Positions 54,778-63,849 of a stretch of DNA of 64,000 nucleotides are shown one piece after another. This DNA comes from Chryseobacterium sp. MYb264. GTDB taxonomy: Bacteria > Bacteroidota > Bacteroidia > Flavobacteriales > Weeksellaceae. Location: assembly GCF_035974275.1 (NCBI RefSeq), contig NZ_CP142422.1, forward strand, positions 3,224,001-3,288,000, read 5' to 3'. The notes under the pieces are model-generated. The model worked only from the letters and a program-made list of their open reading frames with translations. It did no database searches and was not told the origin of the DNA. Numbering within the stretch: position 1 is the first letter of the stretch; each line of letters opens with the position of its first letter. A program made the translations under genes and the position numbers.

Positions 54778-55057
54778 TTTTAAATTTTTACCCATTGCCG
54801 AAGAAAATATTGAAGAGGCAACAGACTATTATGCTAAAATTTCATTGAAAGTTCTGAGGGATTTTAATAAACAGTTCGATCTTTCAATAAGCAGAATTAT
54901 CATCAATCCTTATTTTCAGAAAAGGTACAAATCAGTAAGAGATTTTCCTGTAAAGAAATTCCCTTACATCATTTTCTATGAAATAAATGAAGAAGAAAAA
55001 ATGATTTACATCCTCTCCGTTTTCTGCACTCATCAGAATCCGGAAAAATATCCTTAA
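54767..55057 (+). CDS. RelE/ParE family toxin
   Basis: A 96-residue basic protein with the ParE/RelE fold: the helix IEEATDYYAKIS, then VRDFPVKKFPYIIFYEINEEE and a strand ILSVFCTHQNPEKY. ParE-like members inhibit gyrase; RelE-like ones cut mRNA. The absence of a clear RelE catalytic triad makes ParE-like action equally possible. It overlaps the antitoxin gene. It sits between pgi and folD. Confidence 0.85.
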   Translation: MDFNFKFLPIAEENIEEATDYYAKISLKVLRDFNKQFDLSISRIIINPYFQKRYKSVRDFPVKKFPYIIFYEINEEEKMIYILSVFCTHQNPEKYP

Positions 55058-55086
55058 AAATCTAATAAAAAGTAATAAAAGTAAAA

Positions 55087-55971
55087 ATGGCAGAAATTCT
55101 TGACGGATTAAAAGTATCCAAAGAAATAAAACAGGAAATCAAGTCTGAAGTTGAAAAAATCCTTGCTTCAAAAAGAAGAGCGCCGCATTTGGTAGCAATT
55201 CTTGTTGGGAATAACGGAGCAAGCAAGGCTTATGTAAACGCAAAAGTAAAAGATTGTGAGGAAGTTGGTTTTCAATCGAGCTTAGTGAAATTTCCAAGCA
55301 CGGTTTCTGAATCTGAATTATTGGAAAAAATTGCAGAGCTTAATAAAGATAAATCAGTTGACGGATTCATCGTTCAGTTGCCTTTGCCGGATCAAATCGA
55401 TCAGGAGAAAATCATCAACGCAATTGATCCAAGAAAAGATGTTGACGGTTTTCATCCTACCAATTTCGGAAAAATGGCATTGGAAATGGATACGTTCTTA
55501 CCTGCAACTCCATTTGGAATTTTGACATTATTGGAAAGATATAATATTGAAACAAAAGGTAAAGACTGCGTCATCATCGGAAGAAGTAAAATTGTAGGAA
55601 GACCCATGAGTATCTTAATGGGAAGAAAAGATTTTCCGGGGAACTCAACGGTTACTTTGACGCACTCTTACACAAAAGATATCGAAGAATACACTAAAAA
55701 AGCAGACATCGTAATCACAGCTTTAGGAGATCCTCACTTCTTAAAAGGAGAAATGATCAAAGACGGAGCAGTGATTGTTGACGTAGGTATTACGAGAGTA
55801 GACAACGATTCTCCAAAGGGATATTATTTGGCTGGTGACGTAGATTTCGACAGCTGTGCTGCAAAAGCAAGCTGGATCACGCCGGTTCCGGGAGGAGTTG
55901 GACCTATGACAAGAGCGATGTTGATGAAAAACACCATCATTGCTTACAAAACTTCAGTCTACAACGACTAA
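55087..55971 (+). CDS. folD: Methylenetetrahydrofolate dehydrogenase/cyclohydrolase
   Basis: Bifunctional C1-folate enzyme of 294 residues. It has the YVNAKVKDCEEVG segment near 47 (with the catalytic Lys), the QLPLPDQID motif near 99, and the NADP-binding GRSKIVGRPMS near 165, followed by PVPGGVGPMTRAML. Cytoplasmic. Lies between the toxin gene and queE, 29 bases after the toxin's stop; queE begins 7 bases after the stop. Confidence 0.97.
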   Translation: MAEILDGLKVSKEIKQEIKSEVEKILASKRRAPHLVAILVGNNGASKAYVNAKVKDCEEVGFQSSLVKFPSTVSESELLEKIAELNKDKSVDGFIVQLPLPDQIDQEKIINAIDPRKDVDGFHPTNFGKMALEMDTFLPATPFGILTLLERYNIETKGKDCVIIGRSKIVGRPMSILMGRKDFPGNSTVTLTHSYTKDIEEYTKKADIVITALGDPHFLKGEMIKDGAVIVDVGITRVDNDSPKGYYLAGDVDFDSCAAKASWITPVPGGVGPMTRAMLMKNTIIAYKTSVYND

Positions 55972-55978
55972 TTTTAAA

Positions 55979-56608
55979 ATGAATAAAGAAGAAGATATTT
56001 TATTAAAAGAAGGTAAAATGCTCCCTGTGATGGAGCATTTTTACACTCTTCAGGGAGAAGGAGCACACACGGGAAAAGCGGCCTATTTCATCAGATTAGG
56101 GGGCTGCGACGTGGGGTGCCATTGGTGTGATGTAAAAGAAAGCTGGGATCCGAATTTACATCCGTTAATGAATGCAGAAGAAATTGCAGAAACCGCAGCA
56201 AAACACTGTAAAACCATCGTTTTAACAGGTGGAGAACCGTTAATGTGGAATCTCGACATTTTAACATCCAAATTAAAGGAATTGGGATGTACGGTTCATA
56301 TTGAAACATCAGGAGCCTATCCTTTAAGCGGACAGATCGACTGGATTACCCTTTCACCAAAGAAAACAGGACTTCCAAAAGAGGAAATTTATCAAAAGGC
56401 ACACGAGCTTAAAATGATAGTGTTCAACAATAATGATTTTAAATTTGCTCAGGAGCAGGCTGCAAAAGTTTCGGAGCATTGTACATTATACCTTCAAAGC
56501 GAGTGGAGCAAACGCGATGAAATGTATCCTAAAATTACAGATTTTATTTTAGAAAATCCGGATTGGAGAGCTTCTGTGCAGACTCATAAATACTTGAATA
56601 TCCCATAA
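55979..56608 (+). CDS. queE: 7-carboxy-7-deazaguanine synthase
   Basis: Radical SAM enzyme of 209 residues making 7-carboxy-7-deazaguanine for queuosine. The cluster motif is C-x3-C-x2-C in GCDVGCHWCDVKESW, preceded by FYTLQGEGAHTG, and TGGEPL follows near 83. The start at 55979 (MNKEEDILLKEG) is preferred to one 13 codons upstream that overlaps folD. Pairs functionally with Tgt at 33221. Typical family length. Confidence 0.95.
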   Translation: MNKEEDILLKEGKMLPVMEHFYTLQGEGAHTGKAAYFIRLGGCDVGCHWCDVKESWDPNLHPLMNAEEIAETAAKHCKTIVLTGGEPLMWNLDILTSKLKELGCTVHIETSGAYPLSGQIDWITLSPKKTGLPKEEIYQKAHELKMIVFNNNDFKFAQEQAAKVSEHCTLYLQSEWSKRDEMYPKITDFILENPDWRASVQTHKYLNIP

Positions 56609-56649
56609 AATACGTACATTAGCCCTTGTATCCGCTTATACCGTTATAG

Positions 56650-58020
56650 ATGCAGAGAATTCGATACTCAAGATACCTGAAATCGATTATTATAATGCTT
56701 GACCTTTTGGTTATTGCATCCATTTTTATATTCTTTTTTATAAGCAGAAATGAAGAATTAAAGTATAATCATGAAAGCTGGTATCAGAATTCTTTTTCAC
56801 TGGTTTTATTGTTTTTGTTCTGGATGCTGCTGAGCGGCAGGACAAAAATCTATAATATACCGAGAAATTTAACATATACGTTATTTCTAGAGCGGCTTGT
56901 AATTCACTTTCTCCTGTTTATTTTAGGGGTATTCCTTATTGGAAAGGTGAGCTATAACGCATTTTTCAATTCTGATATTTATTGGTTGTCATTTTATTTA
57001 TATTTCTTCGTACTTCTTTCGAAATCAATTATTTATTTCGGAATAAAATATTTTAGAAGCTTAGGGGTAAACCATAGGAATATTATGTTTTTAAATGAAA
57101 ACAGCTCTACAGAAATTCTGAAGAGTATCTTTAAAGAAAGAAAAGATTATGGTTATAAGATTTTTGAATATAAAAATGAAGATATTCACTCTGGACACAT
57201 CGTTAAATTTTGGCAGGATCATGGAATTCACACGTTATTCTTACCTACTGACCACTCATTTGAACCCGCCAGCGAAGATTATTTATTCAAACTTGCGGAA
57301 GCCAATAAGGTACATATCACGTTAATACCGAATATTGCACAAAGTGATTTTTTCCTTTACGACTTGGCTTATATTCAAACGCAGCCGGTTCTTAATCAGG
57401 CAAGATACCCATTAGATTATTATTCAAATTTTCTAATGAAGAGAACATTTGACATTCTGTTTTCGATCTTTGTTTTGGTTGGAATTTGCTCCTGGCTTTT
57501 CCCGATCATTGCCATTTTAATTAAATCAACGTCCAAGGGACCCGTTTTTTTCATACAGCAAAGATATGGCTTTCATGAGGAGGTTTTTAATTGTATTAAA
57601 TTCAGAACAATGGTTGTAAATGATGAATCTACGACCAAGACAACCGACGAAAACGATTCAAGAATCACCAGGATTGGTAAGTTTTTAAGAAAAACCAGCC
57701 TTGATGAGATGCCCCAGTTTCTGAATGTTTTAAAAGGCGAGATGTCTGTAGTAGGCCCAAGACCGCACATGCTTGCAGTTGATGATTATTACAAGCCCAA
57801 AATTGGCCGCTACAGTTTAAGAAGTATGGCCAGTCCCGGAATTACAGGCCTGGCACAGGTTAACGGACTACGTGGAGATTCGGGAAATGTAAAAGTAGAG
57901 ATGAAAAAGCGGGTTTTGGCAGATGCTTTTTATGTGAGAAATTGGAGCTTTATGCTGGATCTTGTCATTACTTTAAAAACTATTATATTAGTTCTTGGCG
58001 GTGACAAAAATGCGAAATAA
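56650..58020 (+). CDS. Undecaprenyl-phosphate sugar-phosphate transferase (exopolysaccharide)
   Basis: Membrane enzyme of 456 residues that starts polysaccharide repeat synthesis by moving a sugar-1-phosphate to undecaprenyl phosphate. Four to five N-terminal helices (about 13-135), a cytoplasmic Rossmann-like domain, then a C-terminal transferase domain. Its motifs are KRTFDILFS near 261, GPVFFIQQRYGFHEE near 297, CIKFRTM, SLDEMPQFLNVLKGEMSVVGPRPH and PGITGLAQVNGLRGD. Architecture is like WcaJ/WbaP. No other polysaccharide genes flank it, so the glycan is unknown. Confidence 0.92.
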   Translation: MQRIRYSRYLKSIIIMLDLLVIASIFIFFFISRNEELKYNHESWYQNSFSLVLLFLFWMLLSGRTKIYNIPRNLTYTLFLERLVIHFLLFILGVFLIGKVSYNAFFNSDIYWLSFYLYFFVLLSKSIIYFGIKYFRSLGVNHRNIMFLNENSSTEILKSIFKERKDYGYKIFEYKNEDIHSGHIVKFWQDHGIHTLFLPTDHSFEPASEDYLFKLAEANKVHITLIPNIAQSDFFLYDLAYIQTQPVLNQARYPLDYYSNFLMKRTFDILFSIFVLVGICSWLFPIIAILIKSTSKGPVFFIQQRYGFHEEVFNCIKFRTMVVNDESTTKTTDENDSRITRIGKFLRKTSLDEMPQFLNVLKGEMSVVGPRPHMLAVDDYYKPKIGRYSLRSMASPGITGLAQVNGLRGDSGNVKVEMKKRVLADAFYVRNWSFMLDLVITLKTIILVLGGDKNAK

Positions 58021-58280
58021 GGTTGAACAGCTTAATCTCTCCTTTAGGATTTAGAAGCTTACAACCAACTTCACAATCTGCCTCCACTGTATTGGTATTA
58101 TTTTGGATGGAGCCTAGAGTCCATCAAAAGGTGCGGCGGAATCACTCAAAAATAAAAAGTAAAATATTCTCTTTAAAGGTTGGAAAGGAGCCCGGGAACA
58201 GGAATGGATATTTCTATAAAATTTTAACCGGCTCTTAATCTCAATCTCATAATTAAATAAAAAAAGTCTAATTTAGCAGT
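58021..58280. other. Gene-free gap
   Basis: About 260 bases. The open frame 58023-58238 has no family character and starts with a weak codon. No promoter matching TAnnTTTG was found; CTAATTTAG at 58269 is near-consensus. No repeat was recognised. Confidence 0.45.
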
Positions 58281-59033
58281 ATGTTAAAAAAGTTTTTTAC
58301 AGCAGTAGGAGAATACATCCTCCTTCTTGGTAAATCGATCCAGAAACCTCAGAAAATGAGAGTATTCTGGAAGCTGTTCATGAGAGAAATTAATGATTTG
58401 GGAGTCAACTCTTTCGGGTTGGTGATCTTCACTTCTATATTTGTAGGAGCAGTAGTGGCTATTCAGATGTTTAATAACTTTGATGCTTCCTCATTTCCTA
58501 TCCCCCCTTCATTTGTAGGCTATGCCACCAAGGCAGTTCTTATTTTAGAATTTGCACCCACCATTATCAGCTTAATTCTAGCGGGTAAGGTAGGTTCATA
58601 TATTGCTTCCAGTATAGGAACGATGAGGGTTTCTGAGCAAATTGATGCGCTTGACATTATGGGAGTAAACTCTCCAAATTTCCTTATCTTTCCAAAGATC
58701 ATCGCCTGTATGCTCTTTAATCCTTTATTAATTGCCATCAGTATCGTTTTTGGTATCGGCGGAGGTTATATTGCTGGTATTCTGACCGGAAACTGGACGA
58801 CAAACGACTACATGATTGGTATTCAAATGTATATGCCTAATCTTTTTATTTATTACGCATTTACCAAAACCATTGTTTTTGCCTTCATTATTGCCACCGT
58901 ACCGTCTTATTTTGGATACAATGTAAAAGGAGGTTCGCTGGAAGTAGGTAGAGCAAGTACGCAGGCAGTGGTCTGGACGATGGTTTTCATTATCCTTTCC
59001 GAATTGCTGTTAACCCAATTAATATTAAGCTGA
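58281..59033 (+). CDS. mlaE: MlaE family ABC permease
   Basis: Inner-membrane permease of 250 residues that moves phospholipids with an MCE protein. About five to six hydrophobic segments (near 45-65, 85-105, 145-180, 195-215, 230-248), with the family motifs REINDLGVNSF near 34, KVGSYIASSIGTMRVSEQIDALDIMGV near 106 (shortened) and TVPSYFGYNVKGGSLEVGRAST near 214. Its stop overlaps the mlaF start by one base (TGATG). The partner MlaD is at 3122-4072. Confidence 0.9.
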   Translation: MLKKFFTAVGEYILLLGKSIQKPQKMRVFWKLFMREINDLGVNSFGLVIFTSIFVGAVVAIQMFNNFDASSFPIPPSFVGYATKAVLILEFAPTIISLILAGKVGSYIASSIGTMRVSEQIDALDIMGVNSPNFLIFPKIIACMLFNPLLIAISIVFGIGGGYIAGILTGNWTTNDYMIGIQMYMPNLFIYYAFTKTIVFAFIIATVPSYFGYNVKGGSLEVGRASTQAVVWTMVFIILSELLLTQLILS

Positions 59034-59848
59034 TGATTGAGGTAAAAGAATTAAAGAAAAGTTTTGATGGTGTTGAAGTACTAAAAGGAATTTCAACCTC
59101 TTTTGATAAAGGTAAAGTCAATTTAATTATTGGGCAGAGTGGTTCAGGAAAAACAGTTTTCCTTAAAAGTTTACTGAATGTTTTCCAGCCAACCTCCGGA
59201 GAGATCCTTTTTGATGGAAAAGATATCAATGTAATGACACGGGATGAAAAACAGCATCTCCGTTCTGAAATCGGAACAGTATTTCAGGGGAGTGCTCTGT
59301 TCGACTCCTTGACTGTGGAGGAAAATATTATGTTTCCTCTGGATATGTTTACGAATTTATCTTTCAGAGAAAAGAAGAGACGCGTTTTTGAAGTCATCGG
59401 GAGAGTACACCTGGATAAGGCCAATAAGAAATTTCCTTCCGAAATTTCCGGGGGAATGCAGAAAAGGGTTGCCATTGCAAGAGCTATTGTAAATAACCCA
59501 AAATATCTTTTCTGTGATGAGCCGAACTCGGGATTAGATCCCTATACCTCCAATGTGATTGATGATCTTCTTATTGAGATCACCAAAGAATATAATACAA
59601 CCACCATTATCAATACCCACGATATGAATTCCGTAATGACCATTGGAGAGAAAATTGTTTATCTTCGGTTAGGAATCAAAGAATGGGAAGGAAATAAAGA
59701 TGTATTGATCACAGCGGGCAATAAAAATCTGATTGACTTCGTTTATTCATCAGAACTCTTTAAAGAACTGAGAGAATATTTGCTTGAGAATAATAAAACT
59801 ATTGATAATACAATTACAAAAATAGACGATAATGAAAAAGGCACTTAG
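59033..59848 (+). CDS. mlaF: MlaF family ABC ATPase
   Basis: ATPase of 271 residues energising MlaE. Walker A GQSGSGKT is near 35, the Q-loop follows GTVFQGSALF, the signature EISGGMQKRVAIARAI lies near 140, and Walker B LFCDEPNSGLDP near 162. It overlaps mlaE by one base and the next gene by 17, so all three are translated together. The C-terminal tail is Asn/Ile-rich and longer than usual. Confidence 0.92.
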   Translation: MIEVKELKKSFDGVEVLKGISTSFDKGKVNLIIGQSGSGKTVFLKSLLNVFQPTSGEILFDGKDINVMTRDEKQHLRSEIGTVFQGSALFDSLTVEENIMFPLDMFTNLSFREKKRRVFEVIGRVHLDKANKKFPSEISGGMQKRVAIARAIVNNPKYLFCDEPNSGLDPYTSNVIDDLLIEITKEYNTTTIINTHDMNSVMTIGEKIVYLRLGIKEWEGNKDVLITAGNKNLIDFVYSSELFKELREYLLENNKTIDNTITKIDDNEKGT

Positions 59849-60443
59849 TATCGCATTAATAGGATTTTCAGTATTTGCCTCCGCTCAGATTTCACTGGCA
59901 GGAAAAGCGAATTTAATATTTCCTACAGGATCGCCATCATGGAAAAATATTAAAGGAACAGTAAATGAAGCAGTGGAAGGAAGCGGAAAAAACAATGCGG
60001 GCTTCAATGTTGGTCTTTCATTAAAAGTACCTTTGCCAGGGGCTTTATATGTAATGCCGGAATTGTACTACACGCATTTTAAAAATGAATTTACTACGGA
60101 ATCCACCACTTTTGATATCAAGAGTAACCGTATGGATTTGCCGGTACTTTTGGGATATAATGTTTTGGGAAATACGCTGGGGGTATTTGTAGGTCCCGTT
60201 GCCAGCTATAACCTGAGCAAGGAAGATACCTTTAATGATTTTAAAGAAAACTCCCGGGATAACTTTACAGTGGGATATCAGTTCGGGGCTCAGTTGGAAA
60301 TAAAAAAACTGATTCTGAATGCCAGATATGAAGGAGCTTTCAGCAAAGATTCCCGAAACTTCATCAATAAAGTTTCCGGAGAGGAAATAAGATACGACAA
60401 CAGACCGAACCTATTTATGGTTGGGCTGGGTTACAAATTTTAA
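59832..60443 (+). CDS. Outer-membrane beta-barrel protein (porin family)
   Basis: A 203-residue exported protein with a signal peptide (1-18, ending FASAQ) and eight or so alternating strands, ending in the aromatic PNLFMVGLGYKF, typical of outer-membrane barrels such as OmpX/OmpW types. It overlaps mlaF by 17 bases, so it may serve the Mla transport system at the outer membrane, a guess from position. It ends at a terminator hairpin. Confidence 0.85.
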   Translation: MKKALSIALIGFSVFASAQISLAGKANLIFPTGSPSWKNIKGTVNEAVEGSGKNNAGFNVGLSLKVPLPGALYVMPELYYTHFKNEFTTESTTFDIKSNRMDLPVLLGYNVLGNTLGVFVGPVASYNLSKEDTFNDFKENSRDNFTVGYQFGAQLEIKKLILNARYEGAFSKDSRNFINKVSGEEIRYDNRPNLFMVGLGYKF

Positions 60444-60463
60444 CGTCAAAATATACAATATAT

Positions 60464-60497
60464 AAAATCCTCAAGTCATTAGATTTGAGGATTTTGA
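60464..60497. terminator. Bidirectional terminator
   Basis: AAAATCCTCAA (60464-60474) pairs with TTGAGGATTTT (60485-60495). It lies between the barrel gene and the convergent coiled-coil gene and overlaps the latter's last codons. Confidence 0.85.
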
Positions 60498-60793
60498 TTT
60501 TGTGCCTGTAGCTCTGCTTCACGTTTTGCTATTTCAGCAGCCTGTTTTTCAAGTTCTTCTTTGTCTTTCTGGAGTTGCTTAAATTCCTTTTTCTTCTGCT
60601 CAGCCCGTATTGCGCTCCCTTTGCTTACATATCCCACCATTCCTCCGATAATTAAACCTATACCAACACCTCCCATAATACCCATAACATGGGACATCTG
60701 AAGGTCATTGATTCTAAAATTAGGTGAAGTAAGATAAAAAAGCAATACCGAAACGGCTAAGAGAATAAGTCCTGTAAGTGATAAACCTTTCAT
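60479..60793 (-). CDS. Small membrane protein with coiled-coil tail
   Basis: A 104-residue protein with two hydrophobic segments (about 6-22 and 37-56, Gly-rich IMGGVGIGLIIGG) and a charged C-terminal helix of Lys, Glu and Gln heptads (about 60-98). No known family recognised. Function unknown. It stands alone, convergent to the barrel gene. Confidence 0.6.
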   Translation of the reverse strand: MKGLSLTGLILLAVSVLLFYLTSPNFRINDLQMSHVMGIMGGVGIGLIIGGMVGYVSKGSAIRAEQKKKEFKQLQKDKEELEKQAAEIAKREAELQAQNQNPQI

Positions 60794-60821
60794 AATATTG
60801 TGTTGTTAAATTAAAATAAAA

Positions 60822-60853
60822 GCCTTATCAAATTGAACAAAATTTAATAAGGC
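60822..60853 (-). terminator. Weak terminator-like hairpin
   Basis: GCCTTAT (60822-60828) pairs with ATAAGGC (60847-60853) around an 18-base loop, 20 bases past the M48 stop. Confidence 0.55.
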
Positions 60854-60873
60854 CATTCAAGATTAAATTCTAT

Positions 60874-61680
60874 TTATAACTTTCCACCTGCTGCTTTATA
60901 ATATTCCAAAGCTTTAGGAAGGTCTTTATTAATATCTGAAATTCTTGTTTCAGGATTTGGGTGGGTAGATAAGAATTCGGGCTGTCTTGCTCCTGTAGCT
61001 GCTGCTTCCATTCTGCTCCAGAACGGAATTGCTTCTCTTGGATCATATCCGGCCATGGACATTAAGTATAATCCCATTTTATCTGCCTCGGATTCCTGAT
61101 TTCTTCCATATTTTAATAAAGCTACCTGAGAACCGATAGGATATACTTTTTCAAAAACACTTGCCCATTGTCCGTTAGAAATTGTTCCTCCCAATATCTG
61201 ACCTCCATACTGAGCAACCATAGCCTGAGAAATTCTCTCATTTCCATGTCCTGCTAAAGCATGAGAAACCTCGTGTCCCATTACTACGGCAAGACCATTA
61301 TCATTTTTGGTAACGGGTAAAATTCCGGTATAAACGGCTACTTTTCCACCAGGCATACACCAGGCATTCAGCTCGCTACTCTGCAAAAGATTAAACTCCC
61401 AACTGTAGTTTGCCAAATCTGCACTTCTTCCGATACTCTGGTAATATCTTTCTGCTGCTGATTTTATTCTGTTTCCTATGGTTACCACTTTTTTTGCGTC
61501 TGCTGTCCCCGTAATAACTTTACCTTTCGATAAGGTAGTTTTGTATTCTTGTGAAGACATGGTAAGTATTTCGGAATTATTTGCCAACTGTAAAGAAGAC
61601 CTTCCCGTAATAGGGTTGGTAGTACATGCTGCAACTGACAGAGCTACTGCTCCTATTCCTAATATGTGTGTTATTTTCAT
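60874..61680 (-). CDS. M48 family metallopeptidase lipoprotein
   Basis: A 268-residue zinc protease with a signal and lipobox (SVAAC, Cys19), so it faces the periplasm on a lipid anchor. The zinc motif HEVSH (H136, H140) is followed by the third ligand Glu in QESEADKMGLY. It resembles LoiP/YcaL-type outer-membrane quality control proteases. The family's usual role is degrading misassembled outer-membrane proteins. Transcribed alone. Confidence 0.9.
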   Translation of the reverse strand: MKITHILGIGAVALSVAACTTNPITGRSSLQLANNSEILTMSSQEYKTTLSKGKVITGTADAKKVVTIGNRIKSAAERYYQSIGRSADLANYSWEFNLLQSSELNAWCMPGGKVAVYTGILPVTKNDNGLAVVMGHEVSHALAGHGNERISQAMVAQYGGQILGGTISNGQWASVFEKVYPIGSQVALLKYGRNQESEADKMGLYLMSMAGYDPREAIPFWSRMEAAATGARQPEFLSTHPNPETRISDINKDLPKALEYYKAAGGKL

Positions 61681-61789
61681 AGTTTAGAGGGTTGTTAAAT
61701 CATCATTTACAATTTCTATTCCAAAATTTTTTCGAAACAGAATTTTTGCATACATTTTGCTATTTAAATTTAATAATTATTTTATTATC

Positions 61790-62335
61790 ATGAAAAAGTA
61801 TATTTCAATTATATTCATCTTTGCTTTTCTGTTGCTCTTTGAGAATAGTTTTGCTCAAACAAAAGTAGATCCTCAAACCATTGCAGGAATTGTGGGTGCC
61901 GAAGATTTTTCATTTCGTGCAGAAAGGGCAACCCCGACCAATTATGATGTGATCAATGTAATGAATTCCCTTCCCAACAGTACCTCAACAAGGATACTTG
62001 ACCTTGGAGGGAGTAATTATTCTATCGATCTGAGAAAAGATAAGCTTGATGTTTATTTGCCCTATTTCGGAAGAGTATTTAATCCTACTTATGGCAATAC
62101 AGATAAAAACGGTTATAAATTCACGTCCAAAGACTTTGCTGTCAGTAAATCTCAGGGCAAAAAAGGAAAATGGATTGTTAAGATTAAAGTCAATGACCAA
62201 AGCACTGTCGATGAGATCATTATTGAGATCTTTAAGAACGGAAGAGCCTTTACGTCGATCAGAAGCAATGACAGACAGCCTATTTCTTATGACGGATTTA
62301 TTTCTAACAATATCGAGGAAAAGGAAAAGCTTTAG
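61790..62335 (+). CDS. DUF4251 domain-containing protein, exported
   Basis: A 181-residue secreted protein with a signal peptide (1-21, ending ENSFAQ). The DUF4251 domain (about 38-170) shows LPYFGRVFNPTYG near 93 and DRQPISYDGFI near 162, the family hallmarks. Function unknown. The start at 61790 is preferred over one 11 codons upstream, because the signal begins MKKYISIIF. Its stop overlaps the convergent meaB by 4 bases. Confidence 0.83.
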   Translation: MKKYISIIFIFAFLLLFENSFAQTKVDPQTIAGIVGAEDFSFRAERATPTNYDVINVMNSLPNSTSTRILDLGGSNYSIDLRKDKLDVYLPYFGRVFNPTYGNTDKNGYKFTSKDFAVSKSQGKKGKWIVKIKVNDQSTVDEIIIEIFKNGRAFTSIRSNDRQPISYDGFISNNIEEKEKL

Positions 62336-63318
62336 TTTTCCGGATTAAGAAATTTTTCAACAAATAATTTTGCTTCAGTGCTTGGGTTTGAAACCATGGC
62401 TGAGGCATTTTTTTTATGCTCAAGGTAGGATTCTTCTAAGGCTTCGTTTCTCTTCATCATGGCTAAAATATATTCCTGAACCCAATATTCGTATCGTTTT
62501 TCAGCCTGTTGGGTTCTAACTTCTTCGAAACTATTGGTTTTCTTTTTTAGATTAATGAAATCTGTTATTTTTTCAAAAATTTCTTCCAATCCTTCATTAT
62601 GCAACGCAGAACCTAGTAAAACCGGAACTTTCCAATCTTTTTCTTTTGGCGGAATAAAATCGAGGGCACGTTTTAATTCTAATCTTGTATTTTTTGCTTT
62701 TTGAAGATTGTCTTTTTCCACTTTATTAATGAAAATTACGTCTACCATTTCCATAATTCCGCGTTTGATGCCCTGAAGTTCATCTCCACCTCCGATTATT
62801 TTCAGAAAGAGAAACACATCGGTAATATCTGCCACCAGTACTTCTGACTGCCCAACGCCGACGGTTTCAATTAAAATATAATCATAACCCGCTGCTTCAC
62901 AAATCATCATTGTTTCAAAAGTGGTATTCGCAACGCCGCCTAAAAAACCTGAGCTTGGAGAAGGCCGAATAAAGGCATTTTCTTCTTTTGCCAGTTCTTC
63001 CATTCTGGTTTTATCTCCTAAAATACTCCCTTTATTAATTGCCGAGCTGGGATCAATGGCTAAAACAGCTACTTTTTTGCCATTTGCAATCGCTAATCTT
63101 CCGAAACTTTCAATAAAAGTTGACTTTCCTGCTCCCGGAACTCCTGTGATTCCTACACGAACGGAATTTCCTGTAAAAGGCATAATTTGTTTTAATAATT
63201 CTTCTGCCTGAGTTCTGTGTTCTGCCTTTTTACTTTCGACTAATGTAATGGCTTTTGCAATCAGACGTTTGTTGCCTGACCGTATTCCGTCAATTAGTTC
63301 TTCTGTAGAAAATTTCAT
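62332..63318 (-). CDS. meaB: MeaB, methylmalonyl-CoA mutase-associated GTPase
   Basis: Chaperone GTPase of 328 residues that protects and reloads the adenosylcobalamin-dependent mutase. Walker A GVPGAGKSTF is near 57, the DPSSAI switch region near 90, ETVGVGQSE near 152, and a base-recognition NKVEKD near 198. The start MKFSTEELIDGIRSG at 63318 is preferred over one 12 codons upstream. The mutase genes are not in the window, so the partner lies elsewhere. Convergent with DUF4251. Confidence 0.93.
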   Translation of the reverse strand: MKFSTEELIDGIRSGNKRLIAKAITLVESKKAEHRTQAEELLKQIMPFTGNSVRVGITGVPGAGKSTFIESFGRLAIANGKKVAVLAIDPSSAINKGSILGDKTRMEELAKEENAFIRPSPSSGFLGGVANTTFETMMICEAAGYDYILIETVGVGQSEVLVADITDVFLFLKIIGGGDELQGIKRGIMEMVDVIFINKVEKDNLQKAKNTRLELKRALDFIPPKEKDWKVPVLLGSALHNEGLEEIFEKITDFINLKKKTNSFEEVRTQQAEKRYEYWVQEYILAMMKRNEALEESYLEHKKNASAMVSNPSTEAKLFVEKFLNPEN

Positions 63319-63404
63319 TGACTCAAAAATAAGGATTAAAGAGGGAATTGTCAAATGTGAATGATGAATTTCTTTGAGTCACTGGTCAATTATACACTGA
63401 TCAA

Positions 63405-63441
63405 AATTAACTTGCGAAGCAAAATTCACAATTCACCATTC
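63405..63441. repeat. Micro-repeat related to 48597-48650
   Basis: Contains GCGAAGCAAAATTCACAATT and CACCATTC, matching words in the gap at 48597. Lies in a gene-free gap of about 200 bases upstream of the cytochrome gene. Confidence 0.45.
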
Positions 63442-63505
63442 TGCGGTTCATATTTATACTTCTTCTAAATTAACCCCCTTTTAATCAATGAAGAACGGAA
63501 TTTGC

Positions 63506-63513
63506 TACATTTG
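63506..63513 (+). promoter_or_regulatory. -7 element of the cytochrome gene
   Basis: TACATTTG fits TAnnTTTG, 21 bases before the start at 63535. Confidence 0.55.
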
Positions 63514-63534
63514 TTACCAATCAAAATAAGAAAC

Positions 63535-63828
63535 ATGAAAAAGATAATCGCTGTAGCATCATTCACTGCTGTTTTACTGGCATCTTGTACATCAAAATCA
63601 ACTACACCAACAGCTCCGATAGGGCCTGCAACATCTACAGCCGAGCAAATAGCACAGGGAAAAACGATTTTCGAAAACTCTTGTGGAAAATGTCATAAAT
63701 TACCAGATCCAACCGCTCACACTTCGGTACAATGGGTAGGAATTATGAACTCGATGGCTCCTAAAGCTAAACTGACAGATGAGCAACATCAGTGGGTTTA
63801 TGATTATGTTGTTTCTGTGAAGAAATAA
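63535..63828 (+). CDS. Cytochrome c-type lipoprotein
   Basis: A 97-residue haem-binding lipoprotein with a short signal and lipobox (LLASC, Cys18). One haem motif CGKCH is near 48, and a distal Met appears in IMNSMAPKAKL near 72. It is exported and probably acts as a small electron carrier. The start at 63535 is preferred over one 11 codons upstream. A paralogue begins 21 bases after its stop. Confidence 0.88.
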   Translation: MKKIIAVASFTAVLLASCTSKSTTPTAPIGPATSTAEQIAQGKTIFENSCGKCHKLPDPTAHTSVQWVGIMNSMAPKAKLTDEQHQWVYDYVVSVKK

Positions 63829-63849
63829 ACCTTTTCAAAAAATATTGTT

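Noticed and set aside
58023..58238. 71-residue open frame after the sugar transferase
   Set aside because: Weak start codon, composition unlike neighbours, and no recognisable motif.
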